The position numbers and the translations under genes were made by a program. A DNA stretch of 64,000 nt from Gnetum montanum (Eukaryota; Streptophyta; Gnetopsida; Gnetales; Gnetaceae), in contig MNCI01006175.1 of assembly GCA_015680685.1 (NCBI GenBank), forward strand, positions 150,420 to 214,419, given 5' to 3'. The notes under the pieces were generated by a model that saw only the letters and a program-made list of their open reading frames with translations, did not search any database and was not told the DNA's origin. Shown piece after piece: positions 54,829-64,000 of the stretch (position 1 is its first letter; every line of letters starts with the position of its first letter).

Positions 54829-54847
54829 TGGCACCATTGCCGAGGAC
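54829..54847 (+). other. Primer-binding site of E11
   Basis: TGGCACCATTGCCGAGGAC, close to the tRNA-Asp-complementary site. Confidence 0.8.
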
Positions 54848-54900
54848 TCCCTTTTGTTTGAAATGTATGCTATCTAGGCATAGTGAAAATCATTAACATT

Positions 54901-55352
54901 GTTGGATGAACCCTAAGGTCAAAATCATCTTAAAAATAAATATAATAATTTGAGCACATTGATATCTTATTCTAATTGCAAAATTTCTTCTTCTCATAAG
55001 TGTGATGATACTAAATTGTTAGTGCCTCAAGAATGTAGGGTGGTATATATTCATCTAGATGAATATGTGCCTAACTTCACCTTCATCCTACATCAGGATG
55101 AATAACAATAGTGACGAGATATGGATGGAAACATTGTAATGTTTGTCTATTGATATATACTTGGAATGCTAATCCAAACTCTTGTGAGGTTAGGCATCCA
55201 TGATCTTCAAGGAGAGTATGTTATGCATGACCATAACTATTAGGACTACTATCCCATTAAAACACAATGCAAGAGAGATCAACACTAGGAGAAGCACCAT
55301 GAGGCTTTGAAGGGGAAATGGTTTACCAATTCCTTGTTCCTACTTAACCAAA
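54901..55352 (+). pseudogene. gag N-terminal fragment of E11
   Basis: It aligns with the gag start of E2 and E6: PQECRVVYIHLDEYVPNFTF then ILHQDE (54995-55100), followed by stops and matching pieces up to GKWFTNSLFLLNQND (near 55350). The E2 counterpart is GKRFTNPLFLLNQND. Similarity ends sharply after that point, where E12 sequence begins. Confidence 0.7.
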
Positions 55353-55573
55353 ATGACATGTTAGAAGTTAAGGTGAATATTGTTGATTTTATTTATGGGT
55401 GACAACCATAAGTATGGTGTCCTAAATTAAGTCTAGATCTAATTATTGGTTTTATGTTTTGATGATCTTTTGACTTTAAACCATTCCTCCATGGGATATG
55501 ACTCATGGGTCATTCATAGAAGATGTGACAATATCTACAACAAAATAAATGAAGATAAAGATTAGCAGTATTC

Positions 55574-55657
55574 ACCACTGAATTTTGGCTAGCTCTTTAA
55601 TTTACTGAATTTTGGATAGCTCGTTAATTTACTAAATTTTGGCTAGCTCGTGCTGGT
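55574..55657 (+). repeat. Three tandem copies of a 27-28 bp unit
   Basis: ACTGAATTTTGGCTAGCTC followed by TTTAATTT, repeated with one or two changes per copy; the third copy ends in GCTGGTAG. It lies in the leader-like stretch before the E12 gag. Confidence 0.85.
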
Positions 55658-55759
55658 AGAGTTAATCATCATTAAGAGTTTTGTATGTTTTAACTTCATT
55701 TTGTAATTCCATATTCTAGGTACATTTTATTTTATTATTTTATTTAATTAATTTGAGAA

Positions 55760-57715
55760 ATGGTTTCTTTTACTTGACTATCTTGCATTGAAAAATCCAA
55801 AAATAAGGAAAAATCCTAGGAATCAGCTCCTCTTATTATACAACTAGTTGAAACTGTTAAAAAAGTTACAATTAAAGTCATGATAGTAGGAGTTATTAAA
55901 TCAATTTGTAAATTCTTAGGAATGATAGCCCATGAATGTGCCAATGAAGAATGTTCTTGTTAAATGAAACCAACAAAGAAACCAACATGAATTCAACCTT
56001 CTAGGAGAACTCTTAGCCTTTATAAATGTACAAAAGTCACTCAAAAAAAAAAAAGACCAAGAGGAACCAATACAATCAAGATCTAATTTATCTTCCCCTT
56101 TGACAACACAAAATATCAAAGAAAAAGCACAACATAATTTTTCCATATCTATTAATCCTCTATTTGATATTCCAACTACAACCATGAGTTCAAATATAAG
56201 GGCAACATCTCAAAATCTAAGTACTACTCCAATATCAACTTATGTGACCACAATTAGAGATATCACCCAACTAGTAAGTACTTTGAATTTACAAACTCCA
56301 CCACTAGTCTCTATTTCTATACCAAATCCTATAGTAACCTCAATAGTAACCTCTACTTACATGATGGAATCATCTTTACATCATACATCTCCTCTATTTT
56401 CCTTAGGTTCAATTCTACTCTCCTTTGGTGGTTTGAGTTCCAATGTTCCAATTGGTTAGCCCTACCCAGGACAAACCCTTGGGGAGTTTTTGAATCAAAT
56501 AACATCCATTACAGCTCATGGACCATTAGTTTTTCCACAAGGAAGAGATGTAGAGGTTAAAAATATTCATTTATTACTTCTCCTTAAAGGAAAAAATGAT
56601 GATGATTTGATTACCCACATAAGAGAATTTGAAACAACATTATCCATGTTAGCACCTCAAATTGAAGATAGAACTAAGATGATTACCTTTAAATCAACTT
56701 GAAAGGACAAAGCTTATTTTTGGCTACAAACCCTTAGAACATAAATTAGTTTATGGGATGAATTGAAGAATGCTTTTCTAGAAAGATTTCTTTCTAATGA
56801 TAGGCTATATTCATTAAGCAAGTAATTAATGAGTTTTATGCAACATGAGGATAAAGACTATGAGAGTACCTTTGATAGATTTAAAGGATTATGCTTAAGA
56901 AATCCAAACCATGGATTCCTAGCCCATTAACTAATTCAAATCTTTGTAGAAGGCTTATTACCTTATTTTATGTAAAATGTTGACTTTGCATGTGGAGGAA
57001 ATATTTTAAATGTGATCCTGAAAGATGGTTGGGGAATCATAGATTCGTTAGTAGATCAAAGTAAACGTTGGCCAAAAGCTAATATCATGCACGACATGAC
57101 TCAAAAAATAGAATAGTTAAATAAAAAAAGGATGAGTTGACATGATTAATTAAAAAACAAGTTCATGGAATTCAAGGAGAAATGTGCAACATTTGTGGTA
57201 GTCCCCAACATGATCAAACAAACTACCCAATCTTATTCTATTGTCAAGAGGAAATGCAAGAGGTAGTAAAGACTTTTCAACAATTTAAGAGCCAACCAAC
57301 AATGAACTTTCCTCAACAATCATTTTACCAACAATAATATCCTCAACAAGATCCTCAAAATAACTCTAGGCCATTTCAGAATCCAACTAATGAACACTTG
57401 GATAAACTCACCTAAAGCCTTACTTCCTTCATAGAAGAAAGTAGACAATTCATGCATGAGACTAGAAGGAGATTTCAAGACTTAATAAAAAATGAATTAC
57501 CATCCCAACTTGAACCAAATCCTACATCTCAAAGAAAGGATAAAGAGCAATTACATTCCATCACTACAAGGAGTGAAAAAGAAATTAAACCTAAGCCCCA
57601 AAAGAAGGTGAGATTTTCGGATGTAGGGATACAAGAAGAAATTCAGCGACAAATAGTAAACGGGGAAGATCAACCAAGTAGGAAAAAGAACAACCATTAC
57701 TCTCTAGGCAACTAG
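55760..57715 (+). pseudogene. gag of E12
   Basis: N-terminal Ser/Thr-rich open piece 56100-56459. Capsid part 56490-56702 with GPLVFPQGRDVEVKNIHLLL, DLITHIREFETTLSML, then AYFWLQTL, LWDELKNAFLERF (the Retrotrans_gag signature, FxWDELxxxFLxRF-like). CNICGSPQHDQTNYP (57190s) is a zinc-knuckle-like Cys/His cluster before a Gln-rich stretch. Last open piece 57452-57715 with ITTRSEKEIKPKPQKKVRF, the Lys-rich end before protease. The order fits Athila gag. Stops between pieces. Confidence 0.75.
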
Positions 57716-58450
57716 TTTTACCTCCTTTCCCTAAACAATTACAAGAGGATTTTACAACTAAAGCCCATTTTAAAAAAATGTTTAGTGAATTGTATTTGCA
57801 TATCCCTTTAGAACAAGTAGTAAAAGACACACCTCCTTACACCAAATACTTAAGGGAATTATGCACTAGGAGAAGAAAGGAAAAAATTCCTAAATAGGTT
57901 TATTTAAATGGAAATCTTTCTCAACTTATACAAAATCATGAGATTCCAAAATACCAAGATCCTGGAGTCCCTACCATTCCAATCAAAATAAATGGCCAAG
58001 TAATTAAAAATTCCCTATTGAATTTAGGAGCCAACATTAATATCATGCCTCTTAAAATGGCTAGGTCACTTGAGATACAAGATATTAAAGGAGAAAACAT
58101 GAAAATATTATTGGTTTAAGGTTCAAATGTAAAACCCATAGGAATATTAGAGGACTTGATAATTGAGGAAAAAAAAAAGGAAAATACCCAATTGACTTTG
58201 TTGTTTTGAAAGTAAAAGATCCTAATTTTTTTCTATTATATTAGGTAGACATTGGTTAGCAACAGTTGGTGTAATAATTAATTGTAGATATGGATAACTT
58301 CAACTTCCCTTTTCTAATCTTACTTTTACACTAAATATATATGATAGAATAAAAGAAGATCATTTAAATGTAGACTTGAAGGAAGCAAGAATGCTCTACA
58401 CTTTACCCACTTCAGCAATGGCACAAGATAGGAAAATTTTAGTGTTGAAT
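57716..58450 (+). pseudogene. Aspartic protease region of E12
   Basis: PPFPKQLQEDF, then KKMFSELYLHIPLEQVVKDT, YTKYLRELCTRRRKEKIP, IPIKINGQVIKNSLLNLGAN then INIMPLKMARSLEI. This is the Athila gag-protease junction, whose active site normally reads DLGASINLMPL. Here the Asp is Asn (NLGA), so it is inactive. Later 'TLGRHWLATVGVII' follows (flap-side loop). Frames shift near 58170-58240. Confidence 0.75.
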
Positions 58451-59040
58451 AATTTTGAGGAAGGACCTTTAGATCCCTCAACTAAATAACAACAAGATCT
58501 CCTTGACTAGATTTTGAATTTGGGTTTAGGGAATATTGAAAAAGTACTTTAACCAACAAATAAAGATTCCTTGGATCTTAGATAACTACATAGTACACTT
58601 AAGTATGTTTTCCTAGATCATAATAAACCATTAATAATAAATTCCCAACTTACTAATGAGTAAGAAAGAAAATTATTAGAAGTTCTACGTAGAAAATCTA
58701 AGGCATTTGCATGGAGTTGTGAAGACCTTCATGAAGGAATCTCATTAAACATCTACTAAAATCATATTTATCTAGAGGATAATGTAAAACTAGTAAGAAT
58801 TCCCTCAAGATTAATTAATCTAGCCTTAAAACAAATTATTAAGGATGAAATTTCAAAACTTTGAAAAGAAGGAATAATTTATCCAATAGCTAATAGTGAA
58901 TGGATAAGCCCCATTATTGTAGTACCAAAAAAGGATGGAAAATGAAGAGTCTATGTAGATTATAGAAGGTTAAACAAAAATAAAAAAAATACCTTTTTCC
59001 ATTACCATACATAGATCAAATTCTAGAAAAATTACGTGAG
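58451..59040 (+). pseudogene. Reverse transcriptase N-terminal part of E12
   Basis: KAFAWSCEDLHEGISLNIY, then IIKDEISKL and EGIIYPIANSEWISPIIVVP then KKDGK, VYVDYRRLNKNKK, DQILEKL. This is the start of gypsy RT up to the PxPxIDxxL region; the catalytic palm is missing because E13 begins at 59050. Stops interrupt in four or more places. Confidence 0.75.
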
Positions 59041-59360
59041 CATAGCCATTGATGAAACACCCAAGGCTAGCGATACTGTTAGCATAGCCTAGGGGTGGTA
59101 CTGCTGGAAATTGTGGTGATAGGTTTGGAAGATTAGTAAAATGCCTAAGGGAATTTCTAAAGGATCAGCAAAATATTGAGGGCAATGACACTACAAATGT
59201 TCTAGAGGCTTTTTCTTGATGATGTGAACTTTAGTCTAAAACTACAATGTCCCACCCCACCTAGCCCATCGAGATGTGGATAAATGATGGAGGATGGGAA
59301 GATTCACACTCGCTTATCCAAAAACCTGTGTGTGTTGAGCTATATGTGCTAAACTATAAA

Positions 59361-59680
59361 CCTAGTTTAAGGTCCTAGTAGACCACATGTTATTCTAATT
59401 TAAGGTCCTAGTAGATTGTGAGCCTAGTTTAAGGTCCTGGAAGACTATGATGTGCTAGTTTATAGTCCTAGCAAACTACCGTGTGCTAGATTAACATCAT
59501 ACCAGATAGTGGATGTTGTAACAGTTTAAATCCATGGCATAAGAATGAGCTATGATAGTTTAACATCATAGTAGACTATCTGTGGATGTAGATTTAATAT
59601 GGTAGCCCAAGGACAAACTGTGCTAGTTTTACGTTATAGCAGATGCACCATGCCAGTTTATAGTCAAAGCAGACTCTTGC
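59361..59680. repeat. Diverged tandem repeat in the 3' UTR of E13
   Basis: About nine copies of a 28-38 bp unit based on GTGCTAGTTTAAGGTCCTAG followed by YAGACYA. The first four are well conserved and later ones are drifting. Tandem repeats in the 3' UTR are known for Tat/Ogre elements. Confidence 0.75.
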
Positions 59681-59929
59681 TTACCTTGCTTTGTCATTGA
59701 TGTAATGTTTTGTACTAGGCATAATACAAATTTAGATGTGAATGATTAATAGGATTGGCAAACTCATGGCCATCTAGATTAGCAAGCTTGAATGCTTCAT
59801 TGTTGTAGGCCTTGGTGACCAAGAAAGGCCCTTTTCAGTTGGTTGAGAATTTGTCCACGGGTTCAAAAATAGCCTTGAGACTAGATCCCCTCTCCTGATC
59901 AATCATTGATGATGATTATGGTGGTGGTT

Positions 59930-60880
59930 TTACCATTGCTTCTCTTGGTACCATTTGATGCAATCAAGCATTTGCATGTGCTCCTCCTCTATAGAATTGA
60001 GGTCGATAGTTCTCAACTTGTTAATTTGGGCCTCATCAATGAAGCTCAAGAGGATTACATAGAGTGATGAGACGTATAATTCAAGAGGTAAAATTGCTTT
60101 AAACCCATACAAAAGGCTATATGGCATCTTACCTATTATTGTTTTGCATGTGATGTGGTAGGCCCATAGTGTGTAGACTAGTTTCTCATGCCATTATCAT
60201 TTGCTACTGCTAAGCATCCTTTTTACAAGGTTGATGATGACCTTATTTGTGGCCTCTACCTAGCTTGATGCCAAGGTATTCACAGAAGGCTTTGGTTTTT
60301 GCACTGCTAAACTATGGCCGATTTTCTATGACAATGGTCATGGGTAGACCAAATTGGGTCACTATATTTTCAAGGATGAATTTGCAAACTTGTTGTGATG
60401 TGGTCTTCCTAAGGGAAATGGCTTCAACCCACTTGGTAAAATATTTAGTTGTAGTTATGGTGAAGTTGTGTCCTATAGAGGACTTAGGCATGATGAGCTC
60501 TATGATATCCAACCCCCAATGTTGGAATGACCACGTGATTTGTGTGGTATGTAGTTTAGTGGGTGGCACGTGCATTAGGTTACTATGCCATTGATACACA
60601 TTGCATGTTTTGACCTTCGAAATGCAATTGCGCTCATGTAAGACCAATAGTAGCCTAAGCATTTGATTTTCAATGCTATTTCCCTAGGTGCTATGTGGCC
60701 TTCACATAGTCCCTCGTGGACTTGATCAATGATCATTTGTGATTTGCAATTGCTAACATAGGTCGGTAGTATGCCATCTTAGGATCTACGACATAGTTTG
60801 CCATGACCCACAATGACGTATTATCATGACTACTTTTACACTGCATCCTTTTGGGTAGTGGTTAGATGTTGTAAAGGTTC
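59930..60880 (-). pseudogene. Integrase of E13
   Basis: Open minus stretch 60662-60312: an HERNCISKVKTCNVYQWHSN zinc-finger remnant, FQHWGLDIIELIMPKSSIGH then NFTITTTKYFTKWVEA (first catalytic Asp in GLDII), NIVTQFGLPMTIVIENRP (second Asp altered). Stretch 60127-59930: MPYSLLYGFKAILPLELYVS, INKLRTIDLNSIEEEHMQML, the post-core TPYSLVYGxEAVLPxE motif. Between them frames are broken. Confidence 0.8.
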
Positions 60881-60883
60881 ATC

Positions 60884-61980
60884 CTATTGAAGGTAGGACT
60901 TGATGTCATCATACCACTCTTGCATGTGAGCTATGCTTGTTGTGGCTACAGATGCAATGTTAGTTACTTGCGTGATAGGTTTGGTGCAATTCATGACTAA
61001 TTTAGGTAAGACATGAAATATGTTAGGTGCAATGCTTAAGGCTAATGTGGCTAATGTGTTAGCAATGACATTTTTGTTGCAGGGAATGTGTTGGATATCT
61101 ATGGTTGCAAACCATTGAAGTAAATGCTTCACCAAGTCATAATAAGTTTGTAAGTGTTGTGCTTTACAAGCGTAAACCTCTTTAACTTGGTTGATGACTA
61201 ACTATGCATCACTTGAGATTATTAGGTTTTGGATTCCTAGGTTACAAGCTACTATAAGAACTCTAAGAAGACCTTTGTACTTTGCTACGTTGTTAGTGCA
61301 AGGAAATGTAAAGCAATAAGCAAAGGGTCGGATCTCCCTAAAGGGAAATGTGATTACTACAGTAGCACTACCCCCTTGAGAGGTTGAAGTGCCATTGAAG
61401 TGTAAATTGCCTCAAAGTTGGTAGGCACTTAGCTTATACTGCTAACATGCTCATCCAAAAAATTTGGATCTATGGTTGGTTGATCATTTACTTGTGAAGC
61501 TGTGAGTTATGCAGCTATTGCTTAACCTTTGGTTGATGCTTGCACTATGTAGTGTAGATCAAACTCCATGATTATTACTTTTCACTGTGTGATTCAACTA
61601 CTTTTTTAGATGTTTGTGGTGGTTGCCCGAAGTACATTGGTTTTGTAGATGATGTTTACCTAGTTGTGGAAGAGATAATGTCTCCACTTCTTAAGTACAA
61701 AGGCTAAAGTGAGGCAGTTCTTTTCCACATCATTGTATTTTTCTTCATGGGCCATTAATGCATTACTTAGGTAGTATACAGGGACCTCTAAACCATCATC
61801 TCACTTTTGGAAGAGTAGAGAAGCAATGGAGGTGTCGGAAGTTGCAAGGTAGATGTAAAGAGGTTTATCTCCTTGTGGAGGGTAAACTATTGGAAGTTGA
61901 GCCAACTCCTATTTGAGGTTGTTGAATGCCTCTTGGTAGTAAGCTATCCACTCAAACTAACATATGAATTGTAGTTTGCA
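60884..61980 (-). pseudogene. RNase H domains of E13
   Basis: The first part (61930-61600) reads PLYIYLATSDTSIASLLFQK, VPVYYLSNAL, KNCLTLAFVLKKWRHYLFHN, the gypsy RNase H order. The last part (61135-60884, open) reads MVKHLLQWFATIDIQHIPCN then KNVIANTLATLA. This fits the end of the additional RNase H found in the Tat lineage (HIPRxxNxxADxLAxLA), with the Asp of ADxLA changed to Asn. Stops between. Confidence 0.7.
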
Positions 61981-62940
61981 TTATAACCTACGTAGCTCCC
62001 TAAGGTTAGTTGGTGGTGGTAAGTTGATGATGGCCTTAACCTTATTGGGGTCTACGCATATGCCTATTTCTAATACCATGAAACCTAGTATGTGATCTAT
62101 CTTAACATCGAAGACATACTTCCTAGGATTCAGCCTAGGGTCATATCTAAGGTAATGTTTGAGTGCACGGTCTAAGTCATTTACGTGGTCATGTACCATT
62201 TTGGACTTAACTTCTATGTGATCAGCATAGTCATTGAGCAAGTCCAACAAGTAGTCATTAAAGATGTACATCATGGTGCATTGGTAGGTTGCTCCTACAT
62301 TCTTTAGTTAGAAAGGCATCATTATATAGCAAAACATACCCTAGGGGGTCATGAAGGTGGTACTGATTTGGTACTCTAGGTTGATTCAAATCTGGTTGGA
62401 TCTAGAGAACCCATCCATGAAGGATAATAAGGCATGACTAGTCATGGTATCAACCAATTAATCAATGCTAGAAAACAGAAAATCATCTTTGATGGTCACC
62501 TTGTTCAGATCCCAGAAGTCTATGCAAATGCATATGCTTTCATTTTTTCTAGGTACAACCATGATGTTGGAGACCGAGTCTGCAAAGTCAATAGCCCAAA
62601 TGAAACCAGCCTTGTAGAGCCTGGTAATTTCATCACAGATTACCAACACCACCTTAGTCCTAACTTTACGAGCTTTCTGTTTATCTAGTTTTATGCGAGG
62701 ATTGAGGATGATATTGTGTTGCACTATACAAGGATGTAGGCTTGGCAAATGCCTTGATGTTATCATTGAGTGTCTTTGTGATGCTTTGGATTTGTTGACA
62801 CTCTAACAAGGAACTAAGTTTTAGTGTCTTCACCTTGTTGCTGAGTGTTGCTACAAGGACTTCGATGAGGGGATCCTCAGTGACATCACCTAGCTCTAGA
62901 TCAAAAGCCCTAATTAGATGGTTAGGCCAATCTAGTGGTG
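61981..62940 (-). pseudogene. Reverse transcriptase of E13
   Basis: The open piece 62766-62458 holds LNPRIKLDKQKARKVRTK, ITRLYKAGFIWAIDFADSVS then NIMVVPRKNESICICIDFWD then LNKVTIKDDFLFSSID (fingers). The open piece 62274-61981 holds HVNDLDRALKHYLRYDPRLN then PRKYVFDVKIDHILGFMVLE and the connection to PPPTNLREL (thumb). The palm with YxDD falls in the broken stretch 62457-62275 and is recast as MMYIFNDYL. Pre-RT sequence with TEDPLIEVLVATLSNKVK extends to about 62940. Inactive. Confidence 0.8.
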
Positions 62941-63030
62941 CTTTTATGGATGTTACATAGTTATCATGGGCTGTGGGCTCAAGGTCTAGGCATTGGGCAT
63001 CAATGCATTTGATGAAGTCACCATGAAGTC

Positions 63031-64000
63031 TGATGAGAACTAAGGGTGAACGAAGATGCTCGTATGTGCTTGTATTGTAATCCTACAACATATCTTGCAA
63101 GAAAACTGGATAGAATGTCAAGCTACACCTATCTTAATAGAGTCGAAGTGCATAACATGAGGAAAGTAATTGGATTACTAATTTCCTAAACATGCAAAAG
63201 TGAGCATTAGAAAAGCAAGTGTGCAAGCCATTTTTGGACCTCAACAGGCCATAGATTTCCAATTTAAGATCTTAGCGGACCATAATTTGCAAGTTTAAGG
63301 TCTTAGTGAACCATGATTTGTGCAAGGTGCATTGATTCAAGCTAGGTGAAGAGTGTCTAGAACATGGAGTTGGGTTGGGTGTTTGCTAGGAAACTAGAAA
63401 AATCTTAGAAATCTTCTACGTTTGGGATTGTCAGAAAAGATTTAGAAAATTTTCTAACTTTGGCTGCTATGCTCTCCCATAACTACACTTGCCCCCTCTT
63501 GCTACACTCCACAAGAAACTTAGGAAAATTTGCCTAAGTATGGGAGTGTTGATGTAGTAGGTGGTGCATTTAGTTATCCTGGGAGGGTATATATGTGTGA
63601 TTCATTGAGGGTAAACTGTTATTTTTCAATGTGTGAACAAAGAGTTATAGAGCATAGCATAGTTTGAAGTGATAGCTAAAGAATAGCACCAATATGATGT
63701 GTTGCAGTAACCATCAACACCCCAGACATGCTAATGTGGAGGAGGGAAGGTGAGCCCTGGAAGGCTTGCCGGAAGTGTAGGTGGAGGAGAGGGAAGTGCT
63801 GCTAATTGCCAGGTACATTTGCTATGCTTGCTCCTCTTTGTACCATTTTTTCTTCAAATTTTAACTTTTCTTCCTTGTGTTTGGATTTGGATCCTAGGGT
63901 AGCTTATCTTGGCAAGGACCACAACCACTTTGGCCACCTTGGCAGTTGCAACCAAGGGGAGAAGGCATGTGTGGGCTATGGATTTGTGTTGATGTGTTGG
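63031..64000. other. Unassigned repeat-like sequence
   Basis: No coding frame recognised. Two units at 63252-63315 (AATTTAAGATCTTAGCGGACC, split by spacing, and AAGTTTAAGGTCTTAG) match the E13 3' UTR repeat. A TATATATGTG box lies on the plus strand near 63579. It may belong to the LTR or 3' UTR of another Tat-like copy. Confidence 0.4.

Larger units (their letters stand above)
55353..59049 (+). mobile_element. E12: second Athila-type element, gag to partial RT
   Basis: Plus-strand gag, protease and the first part of RT in one order, with different sequence from E2/E6 but typical Athila signatures. No LTR or primer site was recognised at its left edge, and RT is cut at about 59040 where E13 begins. 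Frames are broken by single stops spaced every few dozen codons. Confidence 0.7.
59050..63030 (-). mobile_element. E13: Tat/Ogre-like Ty3/gypsy element, 3' part
   Basis: Minus-strand RT, RNase H, second (archaeal-type-like) RNase H tail, integrase, then a 3' region with tandem repeats. The RT lacks the Athila signatures. It has PKDDF-like KDDFLFSSID, LNPRKYVFDVK and VDPNKVKAIINLPPPTNLRE, typical of Tat elements. The left boundary is taken at TGATGAAACACCC (59050), an LTR-end-like sequence. The second LTR is not in the window. Confidence 0.75.

Noticed and set aside
60247-60594. 115-codon plus-strand frame
   Set aside because: Antisense of the E13 integrase core, which has clear motifs on the minus strand.

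Overview
This window looks like intergenic DNA from a large, repeat-rich land-plant nuclear genome. No host gene can be supported. Almost everything recognisable is a decayed LTR retrotransposon, many inserted into one another, plus a few tRNA-derived SINE-like pieces and AT-rich spacer. The plant assignment rests on the element types: Athila-like and Tat/Ogre-like Ty3/gypsy, a chromovirus-like gypsy with an initiator-Met primer site, and a Ty1/copia fragment. The species cannot be read from the sequence.

Layout, left to right (labels used below). E1 (1-700, minus) is an LTR cut by the window edge. It sits inside the 3' LTR of E2 (701-11032, minus), an Athila-like element with gag, protease, RT, RNase H, integrase and a 3' extra ORF. 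E3 (12855-20450, minus) has two LTRs, gag, a 978-base assembly gap and a 3' coiled-coil ORF. E4 (22314-37744, plus) is an old chromovirus-like element. A solo LTR (E5, 25046-25858) interrupts its protease, and a complete younger element E6 (27125-35048, plus, target duplication GATAT) interrupts it between RT and RNase H. E7 is a copia RT scrap near 40.1-40.5 kb. E8 is two LTR fragments (40683-42174). E9 (42175-46325, plus) is a 5'-truncated relative of E6. E10 (46326-53918, minus) is an Athila-like relative of E2. E11 (53919-55352, plus) is an LTR, primer site and gag start. E12 (55353-59049, plus) is a second Athila-type gag-protease-RT remnant. E13 (59050 to about 63030, minus) is a Tat-like pol with a repeat-rich 3' UTR.

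Two LTR families dominate. One (E1, E3, E6, E9) carries U3 arrays of the palindrome GCGATATCGC just upstream of a TATAAATA box. The other (E2, E8, E11) carries TTGACTAGGCC-type arrays in the same place. Both families use a tRNA-Asp-like primer site and share a 3' architecture. This consists of a long non-coding region after pol, a conserved block with a covarying hairpin and a GGGGAGGA purine tract, and (in E2 and E3) an internal TATA box preceded by that family's own U3-type array. Then come a splice-acceptor-like AG next to an ATG, the 3' ORF, and finally a hairpin plus polypurine tract at the 3' LTR. E6 and E9 have lost reverse transcriptase, integrase, the 3' ORF and the internal promoter together, and look like gag-protease-only non-autonomous derivatives.

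The internal U3-like promoter and the covarying block are the most unusual signals. Several single-N positions (31130, 34600, 34664, 42057) sit at abrupt sequence changes and probably mark assembly seams, so structures next to them should be treated with caution.
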